Shown here in pieces: positions 42,201-46,200 of a stretch of DNA of 64,000 nucleotides. Source of the DNA: Myxocyprinus asiaticus (lineage: Eukaryota; Chordata; Actinopteri; Cypriniformes; Catostomidae); the NCBI RefSeq assembly GCF_019703515.2, contig NC_059374.1:21074595-21138594 (forward strand), read 5' to 3'. Below the pieces are notes generated by a model that saw nothing but the letters and a program-made list of their open reading frames with translations, was not told the DNA's origin and searched no databases. How positions within the stretch are numbered: position 1 is the first letter of the stretch; every line of letters begins with the position of its first letter. The position numbers and the translations under genes were made by a program.

Positions 42201-42677
42201 CACTGTACAGCTACTTACCAGCTGGCTACCATTACACTAGCAATGTCCTAACATCTGACGAGGGACCACTCACAGCATACTAGCAGCTACTTAGCAATTT
42301 AAGAGGAACCTCCCTCAACACCGTAGAAACCTCTTAGCAATGCCTTAGCAACCACCCTATCTGTACTGTATATCTATCACTCTTGTCTGTCATGGCTTTA
42401 TAACCTTTAGGCTTTTTTTAAACTTGAAGGCAAGAATTGTCTTGCCAACATTCAGAGTTTGTCTATTCCTTTCCTATTTGTTCTATTTCTGTTTCTTGGG
42501 TTTGACTGGTTAATATTGCCCTTCACAGATGAAGACTTAATCCAGTACTTCAAAGCAAACCTGCTGGCTAGCGGTCAGATATCCACTCACTGTTCTCTTT
42601 CGAGAAGCTCCGCCTCTCAATCCTCCACAGCTTCTCATTCCCTGGGGGCAGGACGGAGGAGAAATGAGGTTAGATGA
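60..42677 (+). CDS. robo3: robo3, Roundabout receptor 3 (partial; 24 exons, 5' end outside window)
   Basis: Single-pass axon guidance receptor of the Roundabout family. ROBO3 is known to control midline crossing of commissural axons, and zebrafish robo3 is the twitch twice locus. Exons: 60-217, 1798-1918, 2015-2153, 4249-4376, 9592-9716, 14988-15159, 18316-18521, 20037-20118, 20297-20465, 24390-24556, 24641-24759, 25448-25664, 25773-25888, 25981-26152, 29410-29628, 29733-29775, 29919-30058, 30135-30404, 30614-30728, 32221-32433, 39716-39873, 39976-40074, 40193-40342, 42529-42677. They join in frame to 1,214 sense codons plus TGA. Domain order is Ig2-Ig5, three FN3 repeats, TM, cytoplasmic tail. 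The signal peptide and Ig1 are missing upstream. Tail motifs ([36 protein letters not shown]) match ROBO3 better than ROBO1/2. Every intron is GT-AG except one GC-AG. The orthology is from memory of family sequences, not a search. Confidence 0.93.
440..960. repeat. eroded Angel-like inverted-repeat element (intron)
   Basis: Divergent pieces of the Angel-like family: TTCACCATCATGTTGTTTTA near 490, ATGACTTTCTTTCTTATGTG near 525, GGAACACAAAAGGAGATG near 543 and CTGTCAAGCTCCAAAAAGGA near 634. The inverted counterpart near 880-930 ends with AGATGAGTAAATGATGACAG. No intact ends remain. The other parts of the 218-1797 intron show nothing recognisable. Confidence 0.5.
1023..1626. mobile_element. Angel-like MITE, complete, TTAA duplication
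   Basis: A 604-bp non-autonomous DNA element. It starts TTAAAGGGATAGTTCACCC and ends with the inverted copy GGGTGAACTATCCCTTTAA. The arms stay complementary for well over 100 bases (CTTTCTTTCTTCTGCAGAAC against GTTCTGCAGAAGAAAGAAAG). TTAA flanks both ends. The family name Angel is from memory. Confidence 0.85.
1798..1918 (+). CDS. robo3: robo3 exon: second half of Ig2
   Basis: Acceptor tcttcag, donor gtaagt. Encodes [20 protein letters not shown], ending Ig2 with the canonical DxGxYxC motif that pairs with the cysteine of the previous exon. It joins in phase 0 to the upstream exon and leaves one base for the next. Confidence 0.93.
2015..2153 (+). CDS. robo3: robo3 exon: first half of Ig3
   Basis: Acceptor ttacag, donor gtcaga. 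Encodes [12 protein letters not shown], then the Ig cysteine in [15 protein letters not shown] and the DEGELPRGR motif. The RPVNQ and GELPxGR wording is closer to ROBO3 than to ROBO1 (RPSNL, KSR). Only a 96-bp intron separates it from the exon before. Confidence 0.93.
2404..3110. mobile_element. 707-bp MITE with ACACTGAAAAA ends
   Basis: Begins ACACTGAAAAATGGG and ends CTTTTTCAGTGT, with TA on both flanks, consistent with a non-autonomous element using TA target sites. Internal inverted similarity is also visible (TCTCAACTTAATTTCATTGT against complementary sequence near 3060). Bases 2743-3110 recur at 62068-62425. Confidence 0.65.
3130..3700. repeat. diverged dispersed repeat, same family as 6300-6840
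   Basis: Shares ordered blocks with 6300-6840: TTTACTCAC, CTGTCAAGCTCCAAAATGAC, GAGAAGTAGCAATGTCTGAT and TTCGTTCACT. It looks like an old, longer cousin of the Angel-like family. The remainder of this intron (3700-4248) shows no recognisable feature. Confidence 0.5.
4249..4376 (+). CDS. robo3: robo3 exon: second half of Ig3
   Basis: Acceptor ccgaatag, donor gtaaaa. Encodes [14 protein letters not shown] and [20 protein letters not shown], closing Ig3 with its second cysteine. The frame fits a split Arg codon shared with the previous exon. Confidence 0.93.
5270..5366. repeat. (TA)n/(GT)n compound microsatellite
   Basis: About 75 bases of TA dinucleotides run directly into nine GT units. It is part of the 4377-9591 robo3 intron. 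Bases 4377-5269 show nothing recognisable. Confidence 0.95.
5408..5645. mobile_element. short Angel-like MITE copy
   Basis: Starts TTAAAGTGATAGTTGACCCA and contains TTTACTCACCTTCATGTTG. It returns as GAAGAAAGTCATACAGG and GGTGAGTAAATAATTAAAG. About 238 bp with a shortened centre. The right end is eroded. Confidence 0.7.
6240..7650. repeat. Angel-cousin repeat interrupted by a second MITE
   Basis: Left part 6240-6865 and right part 7513-7650 belong to the same dispersed family seen at 3130-3700. They are separated by the palindromic element 6866-7512. The left part begins with an A-rich run (6257-6303). Bases 7651-8984 downstream contain no feature I recognise. Confidence 0.6.
6866..7512. mobile_element. 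palindromic MITE with AGAATATTCC ends
   Basis: The left arm reads GAATATTCCGGGTTCAATAC and AAGTTAAGCTCAATCATCAG. The right arm is its near-exact inverse, ending GTATTGAACACAGAATATTC. Arms of about 130 bases flank a central region, and TTAA-like sequence sits at both junctions. It has inserted into an older repeat. Confidence 0.75.
8985..9395. mobile_element. 411-bp hAT-like MITE
   Basis: Terminal inverted repeats are TAGGGCTATACAATAT and, inverted, TAGGGCTGCACAATAAATCG. The flanking octamers CCACTAAG and CCGCTGAG differ at two positions, consistent with an old 8-bp hAT-type duplication. No coding capacity. Confidence 0.7.
9592..9716 (+). CDS. robo3: robo3 exon: first half of Ig4
   Basis: Acceptor ggtctcag, donor gtgagt. 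Encodes [18 protein letters not shown], the cysteine in [13 protein letters not shown], and FWQKEGSQ. A full-length SINE has inserted only about 15 bases past the donor, leaving the splice site intact. Confidence 0.93.
9746..10176 (-). mobile_element. tRNA-derived SINE, copy 1 (complete)
   Basis: On the minus strand it begins with a tRNA-like head (TGGGTAGCTCAGCCAG-type A box and GAGTTCGAATCC-type B box) and ends in an A-rich tail, seen as poly-T on the plus strand. A perfect 15-bp target duplication, CATATGCTTATTCTT, flanks it (9731-9745 and 10177-10191). The intron bases 10192-10808 that follow hold nothing recognisable. Confidence 0.88.
10816..11666. mobile_element. hAT-like non-autonomous element
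   Basis: Ends CAGGGTTGGGGAGTAACGGA and, inverted, CAGGGTTGGGAGGGTTACTT. Flanked by TACATAC on both sides (10809-10815 and 11667-11673). The subterminal GTATTCCACTACAGTTAC has an inverted partner near 11610. No transposase remnant is visible. Confidence 0.75.
11697..12945. mobile_element. possible MITE interrupted by a SINE
   Basis: The left edge GGCTGTCAAATAAATATTTA and right edge TTCGAATTGAGATTTTCAGCCCTA suggest inverted ends of the GGGCTG type. The flanks give no clean target duplication, so the boundaries are tentative. The SINE at 12385-12820 is nested inside. Confidence 0.4.
12385..12820 (-). mobile_element. tRNA-derived SINE, copy 2 (complete)
   Basis: Same family and orientation as the copy at 9746. 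A perfect 16-bp duplication, GAGACAACGTTGATTT, lies at 12369-12384 and 12821-12836. The tRNA-like head reads in from the right edge (CTGGGTAGCTCAGCGAG on the minus strand). Confidence 0.9.
13101..13837. mobile_element. inverted-repeat element with CAGTGC ends
   Basis: Starts CAGTGCTCAATAATC and ends GGGCAGGCACTG. Subterminal inverted copies are GGTTCCGGAAGTAAAAATC and, inverted, GGTTCCGGAAGTG, and TTTTTTCCATAGGG occurs on both arms. A related, shorter copy lies at 23240-23590. Bases 13838-14987 show no recognisable feature. Confidence 0.6.
14988..15159 (+). CDS. robo3: robo3 exon: second half of Ig4
   Basis: Acceptor gtcatag, donor gtgagt. Encodes [17 protein letters not shown] and [17 protein letters not shown]. 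This closes Ig4 with its second cysteine and closely matches the ROBO3 wording VLLFPSQ and YYVCQAVSVAGS. In phase with both neighbours. Confidence 0.93.
15268..15305. repeat. (AC)n microsatellite
   Basis: About a dozen CA/AC units followed by GCATGCACGCATGC, roughly 110 bases downstream of the Ig4 exon. Bases 15306-15700 are unremarkable. Confidence 0.9.
15701..15761. repeat. (TA)n microsatellite
   Basis: About 60 bases of pure AT dinucleotides at the start of the large minisatellite block. Confidence 0.95.
16956..17467 (+). mobile_element. solo LTR (512 bp) inside minisatellite
   Basis: Begins TGTCAGGG and ends GTTACA (TG...CA). Flanking pentamers CCTAG and CCTCG differ at one base, consistent with a 5-bp integrase duplication. 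TATTTAAGCC at about 17161 could serve as a TATA-like box, and AATAAA at about 17415 as a polyadenylation signal, both typical of LTRs. No internal retrotransposon region remains. Confidence 0.65.
17238..17317. repeat. (AAGTC)n pentanucleotide array
   Basis: About 15 perfect copies of AAGTC inside the solo LTR, between its TATA-like box and polyadenylation signal. Confidence 0.95.
18316..18521 (+). CDS. robo3: robo3 exon: most of Ig5
   Basis: Acceptor cctccag, donor gtattt. Encodes [18 protein letters not shown], the Ig5 cysteine (LLQCHVMG), then [10 protein letters not shown] and [10 protein letters not shown]. It matches the Robo family Ig5 start (PPVIxQGPxNQT). The exon ends on a whole Lys codon. 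Confidence 0.93.
18522..20036. other. robo3 intron without recognised features
   Basis: A 1.5-kb intron between the two Ig5 exons. I see no repeat family, RNA gene or extra exon here. The sequence is moderately AT-rich and non-repetitive. Confidence 0.6.
20037..20118 (+). CDS. robo3: robo3 exon: end of Ig5
   Basis: An 82-bp exon. Acceptor tgctag, donor gtagcg (a weak donor). Encodes [20 protein letters not shown], the second Ig5 cysteine and G strand. Placed because Ig5 needs its DxGxYxC motif and the phases match on both sides. Confidence 0.9.
20297..20465 (+). CDS. robo3: robo3 exon: first half of FN3 repeat 1
   Basis: Acceptor tgtttag, donor gtttat. Encodes a linker, then [19 protein letters not shown] and the Robo hallmark TSYIIEAF of fibronectin type III repeat 1. 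The exon ends inside a Ser codon. Confidence 0.92.
20490..20700. repeat. Angel-like fragment
   Basis: ATGACTTTCTTTCTTACACG near 20510 pairs with the inverted GAAGAAAGAAAGTCATATGG near 20640. The ends are lost. A further fragment near 21095-21125 (TATTGAACACAGAACATTCC) matches the right end of the element at 6866-7512. Bases 21130-22960 hold nothing I recognise. Confidence 0.55.
22970..23095. repeat. Angel-like fragment
   Basis: Contains AATTCACCCAAAAATTAAAC, CACCCCCATGTTGTTCCAAA and TACGAAAGGAGATGTTAGGC. This is one arm of the Angel-like family without its inverted partner. Confidence 0.55.
23240..23595. mobile_element. short relative of the 13101-13837 element with a SINE fragment inside
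   Basis: Shares AAGTAAAAATCCCATTCATT at its left end with the element at 13101. At the right end it shares GTGATTCACCTCGGAG and the AAAAGTGG...GGCACTGTTGCACTC string. A truncated tRNA-SINE tail (about 23313-23436, minus strand) sits in the middle. Confidence 0.6.
23313..23436 (-). mobile_element. truncated copy of the tRNA-derived SINE
   Basis: Only the tail-side part is present: a poly-T run, then TCTCCCCAATTTTGGAATGC and GGTCCTCGTGGTGGCGCGGT. The tRNA-like head is missing. Same family and orientation as the copies at 9746 and 12385. Confidence 0.75.
23770..24330. repeat. probable dispersed repeat, ends unclear
   Basis: Contains AGAGCCCATATTATGCTCAT and TGTCTCTTTAAAGCCCCCC, strings I associate with common cyprinid repeats. 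I cannot define its ends or class from this window alone. Confidence 0.35.
24390..24556 (+). CDS. robo3: robo3 exon: second half of FN3 repeat 1
   Basis: Acceptor atattccag, donor gtggca. Encodes [40 protein letters not shown] and SEPVRTQ. This is the conserved end of FN3 repeat 1 shared with ROBO1 and ROBO3. Confidence 0.92.
24641..24759 (+). CDS. robo3: robo3 exon: start of FN3 repeat 2
   Basis: Acceptor gttttcag, donor gtgagt. Encodes an acidic linker, then [20 protein letters not shown] and ITWT, the first strands of FN3 repeat 2. The intron before it is only 84 bp. Confidence 0.9.
24850..25180. mobile_element. palindromic MITE with strong central hairpin
   Basis: The outer arms GACTGGTCGGGATGCTCA (about 24874) and TGAGCATCCTGACCAGC (about 25126) are inverted copies. 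The inner arms GGCTTACTTATAGTTGTCTC (about 24969) and GAGACAACTATATGTAAGCC (about 25033) form a near-perfect stem of about 24 bp around a 35-base loop. Confidence 0.6.
25448..25664 (+). CDS. robo3: robo3 exon: rest of FN3 repeat 2 (GC donor)
   Basis: The acceptor follows a poly-T tract (ttttcag). Encodes [31 protein letters not shown] and [14 protein letters not shown]. The reading frame requires the donor at 25665-25666 to be GC (AG|GCAAGA) rather than GT, giving a GC-AG intron. No in-frame GT donor sits nearby. Confidence 0.9.
25773..25888 (+). CDS. robo3: robo3 exon: start of FN3 repeat 3
   Basis: Acceptor tgcttttag, donor gtgaga. Encodes [25 protein letters not shown] and LILEYR. The PPQGV and EYxVWC wording is conserved in Robo FN3 repeat 3; the VWC comes from the next exon. 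Confidence 0.92.
25981..26152 (+). CDS. robo3: robo3 exon: rest of FN3 repeat 3
   Basis: Acceptor catacag, donor gtgagt. Encodes [18 protein letters not shown], then [20 protein letters not shown] and [11 protein letters not shown], closing the third FN3 repeat. A 2.9-kb minisatellite begins about 80 bases past the donor. Confidence 0.92.
26225..29110. repeat. 2.9-kb ACCAGCTAATG minisatellite
   Basis: Well over a hundred degenerate units of about 20-22 bp built from CCAGCTAATGACCAGCTTGG, alternating AATGA and AACAA. It fills nearly the whole intron between the last FN3 exon and the transmembrane exon. The multiple-of-three period keeps long frames open (DQLMTSL-type repeats), but these are not genes. 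Confidence 0.93.
28056..28163. mobile_element. 108-bp hairpin MITE inside the minisatellite
   Basis: Ends GGCTGCATTTCCCAAAA and, inverted, TTTTGGGAAATGCAGCC. The centre ACCATTGGCGCCAATGGT is a perfect palindrome. It is unrelated to the surrounding 21-bp units. Confidence 0.75.
29410..29628 (+). CDS. robo3: robo3 exon: juxtamembrane, transmembrane helix and stop-transfer
   Basis: Acceptor tctgtcag, donor gtaact. Encodes a short extracellular stalk and [15 protein letters not shown]. The hydrophobic helix [18 protein letters not shown] is followed by the basic stop-transfer CRHRRRKK. After the membrane it reads [13 protein letters not shown], matching ROBO3 HYTASFAYTPA and unlike ROBO1. Confidence 0.94.
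29733..29775 (+). CDS. robo3: robo3 43-bp micro-exon, cytoplasmic
   Basis: Acceptor ttccttag, donor gtctgt. Encodes [14 protein letters not shown] with split codons at both ends. It keeps the frame between the transmembrane exon and the PWLADSWP exon. Human ROBO3 has a comparable short segment here (VSFPHSEG). Skipping this 43-base exon would shift the frame. Confidence 0.82.
29919..30058 (+). CDS. robo3: robo3 exon: cytoplasmic PWLADSWP segment
   Basis: Acceptor tttacag, donor gtaaga. Encodes [20 protein letters not shown], a CC dipeptide (VNCCAGR) and [13 protein letters not shown] and the CC pair are Robo family landmarks just inside the membrane; DxYYN matches ROBO3 DDRYYN. Confidence 0.93.
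30135..30404 (+). CDS. robo3: robo3 exon: CC0-like tyrosine motif
   Basis: Acceptor ttttccag, donor gtagga. Encodes [20 protein letters not shown], then [13 protein letters not shown], aligning with the conserved tyrosine motif of human ROBO3 (PVYSTIDP; CC0 region). [20 protein letters not shown] and [11 protein letters not shown] follow. The exon is acidic and serine-rich, with no folded domain visible. Confidence 0.9.
30614..30728 (+). CDS. robo3: robo3 exon: degenerate CC2 region
   Basis: Acceptor attacag, donor gtatga. Encodes [20 protein letters not shown] followed by [11 protein letters not shown]. By position this is CC2, which in other Robos is an LPPPP ligand for Ena/VASP EVH1 domains. 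Here only LPPS remains, so the polyproline motif is reduced. Confidence 0.88.
30730..31980. other. robo3 intron segment with TACCATGGTA motifs
   Basis: Between about 30930 and 31230 the palindromic word ACCATGGTA and variants recur several times, also seen near 23160-23235. These are probably decayed repeat pieces. No exon or RNA gene is evident in the rest. Confidence 0.4.
31981..32160. mobile_element. 180-bp Angel-like MITE next to a robo3 exon
   Basis: Starts TTAAAAGGGATAGTTACCC and ends GGTGAACTATCCCTTTAA, with TTAA at both edges. The centre is much shorter than in the 600-bp copies. It ends 60 bases upstream of the exon at 32221. Confidence 0.82.
32221..32433 (+). CDS. robo3: robo3 exon: EEWCPP and STATLTPSP motifs
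   Basis: Acceptor ttcctgtag, donor gtacac. Encodes [20 protein letters not shown], then [17 protein letters not shown] and LEHPDLLP. EEWCPPxPxR is a ROBO3 marker; [10 protein letters not shown] is shared by Robo tails. An Angel-like element ends 60 bases upstream of the acceptor. Confidence 0.93.
32987..33415 (-). mobile_element. tRNA-derived SINE, copy 3
   Basis: Same family as 9746 and 12385, minus orientation, with its A-rich tail seen as poly-T on the left. TTGCTTTT is repeated at 32979-32986 and 33416-33423, although the poly-T makes the left boundary fuzzy. Bases 32434-32978 and 33424-34259 show no confident feature. Confidence 0.82.
34268..35929. mobile_element. hAT-type non-autonomous element, 1.66 kb
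   Basis: Ends CAGTGTTGGGGAGTAGCTA and, inverted, CAGTGCTGGGGAAGCTACTT. The perfect 8-bp duplication TATATACT lies at 34260-34267 and 35930-35937. Subterminal repeats of GTAGCT/AGCTAC words occur at both ends. The AT-rich interior has no transposase open frame. Confidence 0.88.
36143..36199. repeat. (ATT)n microsatellite
   Basis: About 18 ATT units with one ATC interruption, between the two hAT-type elements of this intron. Neighbouring bases 35938-36714 hold nothing else recognisable. Confidence 0.95.
36723..39341. mobile_element. hAT-type element, 2.6 kb, carrying a minisatellite
   Basis: Ends TAGAGCCCGACCGATACCG and, inverted, TAGTACCTGACCAATATTAT. The perfect 8-bp duplication GTTGGGAC lies at 36715-36722 and 39342-39349. 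Near the right end the CGATATATCGG words continue the inverted similarity. The interior is about 1.55 kb of tandem repeat plus 0.8 kb of unique sequence, with no transposase remnant. Confidence 0.85.
36960..38505. repeat. 79-85-bp AT-rich minisatellite (about 19 copies)
   Basis: Tandem units contain AAAGAATAAATAAAAATAAA, AAATAGCTAAATAAACATCA and GTACTGTTTAGTATCAGTCA. Typical spacing is 79 bp, and some copies have a 5-bp insertion (TATTACTG). Copies are highly similar, suggesting recent expansion. The array lies wholly inside the hAT-type element. Confidence 0.92.
39716..39873 (+). CDS. robo3: robo3 exon: cytoplasmic tail, tandem acceptor
   Basis: The acceptor is ttcagcag, so splicing can occur at 39716 or 39719 and add or drop one residue (RR versus R). 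Donor gtaggc. Encodes [39 protein letters not shown]. Similarity to mammalian ROBO3 is weak here. The call rests on frame, splice sites and position in a 7.3-kb gap between clear exons. Confidence 0.78.
39976..40074 (+). CDS. robo3: robo3 exon: basic segment before CC3
   Basis: Acceptor ttattag, donor gtaaga. Encodes [20 protein letters not shown] and LARREVL, aligning with the basic RFRKKPKxLPYRRE segment just before CC3 in human ROBO3. In phase with both neighbours; the flanking introns are 102 and 118 bp. Confidence 0.87.
40193..40342 (+). CDS. robo3: robo3 exon: CC3 polyproline motif
   Basis: Acceptor tctccacag, donor gtcaga. Encodes [20 protein letters not shown], which aligns with CC3 of Robo proteins (DLPPPPxPPP), a binding site for srGAP SH3 domains. 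A serine- and arginine-rich segment follows. Read-through into the intron would give 25 alternative residues before a stop at 40419. Confidence 0.91.
40485..42365. repeat. CCCTAGCAAC-type minisatellite, block 2
   Basis: Same word family as 15762-18055 (CCCTAGCAACCAC, AGCAATGCCCTAG, GTGACAACCCAGAATGCC). A higher-order unit of 215 bp is clear from GACAAGGAACCAC at 40791, 41006, 41221 and 41436. It occupies most of the last robo3 intron and is interrupted at 42051-42236. Confidence 0.92.
42051..42236 (-). mobile_element. 186-bp element with tRNA-like segment, CTAG duplication
   Basis: Ends TGTAACCGG...CCATTACA with CTAG on both sides (42047-42050 and 42237-42240). On the minus strand it carries an A-box-like TAGCCTCCTCGTTAGAGC and a B-box-like GATTTGAAACC at tRNA spacing. 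It could be a tRNA-derived SINE or a very small TG...CA LTR-type element. Confidence 0.55.
42529..42677 (+). CDS. robo3: robo3 terminal coding exon
   Basis: Acceptor cttcacag. Encodes [20 protein letters not shown], a serine-rich stretch, then [10 protein letters not shown] and TGA at 42675-42677. It resembles the human ROBO3 end (serine-rich, then GQKRREEPR). The 3'UTR follows; an ATTAAA at 42843-42848 is a possible but unproven polyadenylation signal before the L1 insertion. Confidence 0.85.
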
Positions 42678-42978
42678 GTACTGTATATGTGTTTGTGTGA
42701 GACTGTGTATCTTCAAACTGTCTGGTAGCACATGGCCTGAATAAGTTCATTAGTCACTCGCCACGCGCAGAGGCCTTGCAGCATTGTTGTAAATTAGCAA
42801 TCGATAAGCTTCAGGACACTGTGTGCTTGGAACTGGAAGCACATTAAATGAATCAAGCAAATGATTCCATTTCCATTGCTGCTTAGAGCTACATGGAATA
42901 TTTCTTTTTTTTGCCAAATATGTTTATTAAGAGAAAAAAATAAAGCATACTTCCTGACACAGAGATACAATACAATTT

Positions 42979-42987
42979 ACATTTTTG

Positions 42988-43056
<69 letters not shown>
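42979..43056. repeat. (AT)n microsatellite in the L1 3' region
   Basis: About 70 bases of AT dinucleotides within the 3' end of the L1, about 80 bases from its poly-T terminus. Confidence 0.95.
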
Positions 43057-43058
<2 letters not shown>

Positions 43059-43217
43059 AAAAAATAAGCTGGTTGTTTATATATTATAAAATCCAACAAC
43101 AGGCAAAAATTCAAATGGGAAGTGCCTGTAACTCCATAAAATAAGAAATAAAAGATTGCCATTTGTGGAAGAACTTGTCAGTACATCCCCTCATCATATA
43201 TTTTATTTTCTTGAGTT

Positions 43218-46200
43218 TTAAAAAAACATTGTGTCCCTAAGCCACTGGGAGATGGATGGATATTTAGCAGACTTCCAATGCAACAGTAAGGAATGTCTTG
43301 CTATTAAGGATGTGAAAGCTATAATATCTTTTTGTATAGAGCTTAATGGAACTGAGGCATAAGGAATCCCGAATATAGCAATCATTGGGCAAGGTTTTAG
43401 ATCTACTCTGAGAATAGAGGACATAATAGTAAAGAAACCATTCCAAAAACCATACAGATCAGGGCAAAGGAAAAACATATGATTAAGATGACAGGGAAAG
43501 CCATGTCATTTATCACATTTGTCTTCCACTTCTGGATATATTACAGAAAGTCTCGACTTAGACCAATGGACCTATGTAAAACTTTGAATTGGATGAGTCC
43601 AAGACGAGCACAAGAAGTGGTAGACTGTATCCTATCTATAGCATGTTCCCAAAACTCTTCACTTATTTGTACTCCTAATTCCATTTCCCATGCATTCTTA
43701 ATTTTGGTACTCGACTGACTGCTTAAAGTCAGAATAAAGTCATATATCTTTGAAATCATTCCTCTCTGATGTGGATTATATGAGAGCAAGCTCTCCCAAG
43801 GCTGTTCTTGAGGTGCAGAGGGGAAATTAGTGAAACATCTAGAAACAAAATTTCGAATTCGAAAATAGTGAAACAGATGCATTACATGGAGGTCATAAGT
43901 AGATGACAAGTAGGCAAAATGATCAAAGACACAATCTACATACAAATTTTGAATTGTTTAATGCCCTTGTCATACCACACTGAAAATGTCATGATGGAGG
44001 AAATAAGTGGTTATTGCTTAAAGGACCCAAAGAGGATGCACCAACAAATTTAAAGCGGCGTCTAAATTGATACCAGATCTTAAGTGTGTTAAGGACAACT
44101 TGATTATCAGTATATAAAGAAAGTTTTGTAGGTAGAGAGGAATAAAATAAAGCAGGTATAGAGGATTCCCTACAAGATGATAATTCCAATTTACACCAAG
44201 AAGATCCAGGAGACTCAACCCAATAGCAAAGTTTATGATTGGGTAATGCAAGTCCCCTACTAAGTCTACATCTCTGCAATAAAGTTTTACGAACACTTGA
44301 TGACCCCACCCCCCCACCCCCCAAATAAAAGAACAAATTATTTTATCCAATGAATCAAAGAATCGTTTTGGCAGAAAAAGAGGAATTGACTGAAATAAGA
44401 AAATAAATTTCGGTAATATATTCATTTTGACAGCATTGATCCTGTCAATTTGAGAAAGGGGGAGGTTACCCCAACTTTAAATATTGGATTTAACCTTTGA
44501 GATAAGGGGAGTGAAATTAGCCGATGCAAGACCAGACAAAGAACGTGTCACGTTAATACCTAGGTATTTAAACCCTGACTGACTAAATTGAAAAGGTAGA
44601 TCTGACTGTTGGAGATAAAATGCTACAATATTGACGGGAAAACAGTCATTTTTCTCCAAATTTAATTTATAAACCAAAACTGAACTGAAGGGTTCCAGAA
44701 CACCTAAGACAGCAGGCATAGAAGCAACAGGATCGGTTACATACAGTAACAAATCATCAGCATATAGTGACAATTTGTATTCAACACCGTAACAGACTAT
44801 TCCTTTAAATAAGTGGGAAGATCTTAATATGATAGACAGAGGCTCGATAGCGACAGCAAAGAGCAAAGGCGATAAGGGACAGCCTTGGCGACACCCTCGT
44901 CCGAGAGCAAAATAATCAGAAAGAATATCGTTAGTATAAAAACTGGCTTTAGGGGATGAGTAAAGGAGGTGAATCCAAGAAATAAATTTATCCCCGAATC
45001 TGAATTTCCTCAAAACTGCAAACAAGTACTCCCACTCAACCCTGTCAAATGCTTTTTCGACATCTAAAGAAATTACAATCTCAGGAAGTTCAGCCGAATG
45101 CTTTGAATAAATTATATTAAAGAGTGTACGGGTATTAAAAAACAACTGACATCCCTTTATAAAACCATTTTGCTCTTCTGATATAATATAAGGGAGCACG
45201 TTCTCTAAACGAGATGCAATTACTTTTGCCAACATCTTTACATCTGCATTAAGCAGAGACAGTGGTCTATAGGAACCACAGGAGGTTGGATCTTTACCCT
45301 CCTTAAGAAGGAGAGCTATAGTGGCTTTTGTCAGAGTTGGTGGCAAAGAACCACGTTCCAAGGATTCATTGAACACAGATAAAAGCAATGGTGCCAATTT
45401 TCCAATAAATGTTTAAAAAAATTAAATTGGAATCCCATCCGGGCCAAGGTCTTTATTAGATTGCATAGTTTTAATTGAATTTAACATTTCTTCAAGAGAG
45501 AGTGGGGAGTTCAGTTTTTTGACAGTATTAGAATCAATAACAAGGTTACAAAGGTTTTGAAGAAATTCATCCAATTTAGAATTGTCTGTAAGAAATTCAG
45601 ATTTATAAAGTGAAGAGTAAAATTATTTAAAACTAGCATTACTTTCCATGGGATCTGTAGTAATAATATTATAAGTGTTTTTAATACTAGGTATCAGACG
45701 GAAAGTGGCCTGTCGTCGTAGCTGATGTGCGAGTAAACGACTTGGCTTGTCGCCATGTTCATAGTATGAACCACGAGTACGTAGTAATAAGCGCTCTGCT
45801 TCTTAAGTTGAAATATTCTGCTTGTAAGTCAAGACGCTGTTTAAGTAGTTCTGGAGAAGGATTCAGTGAATATCTTAGATCGAGGTTACTGATTGCAGAT
45901 GTGAGTTCATTAAGCCTAGCAGTGTGCCTTTTATTAGAGAGAGCAGAGTAAGAAATAATCTGCCCTCTGAGATAGGATTTAAGTGTCTCCCATAACAATG
46001 AATAAGAAGTGGAGTCATTCTGATTGAAGGAAAGAAAGTCATCAATAGAAGTTGAAATGAAGTTGCAAAATTCTTTGTTTGCCAAAAGAAGAAGAGTTAA
46101 ATCTCCAAAGCAGTGGGTTACGTTTATAAATAGAAAGTTGAATATCTAATTGTAGAGGCGCATGTTCAGAAATTACAATACCCAAATAGTCAGAAGAAAC

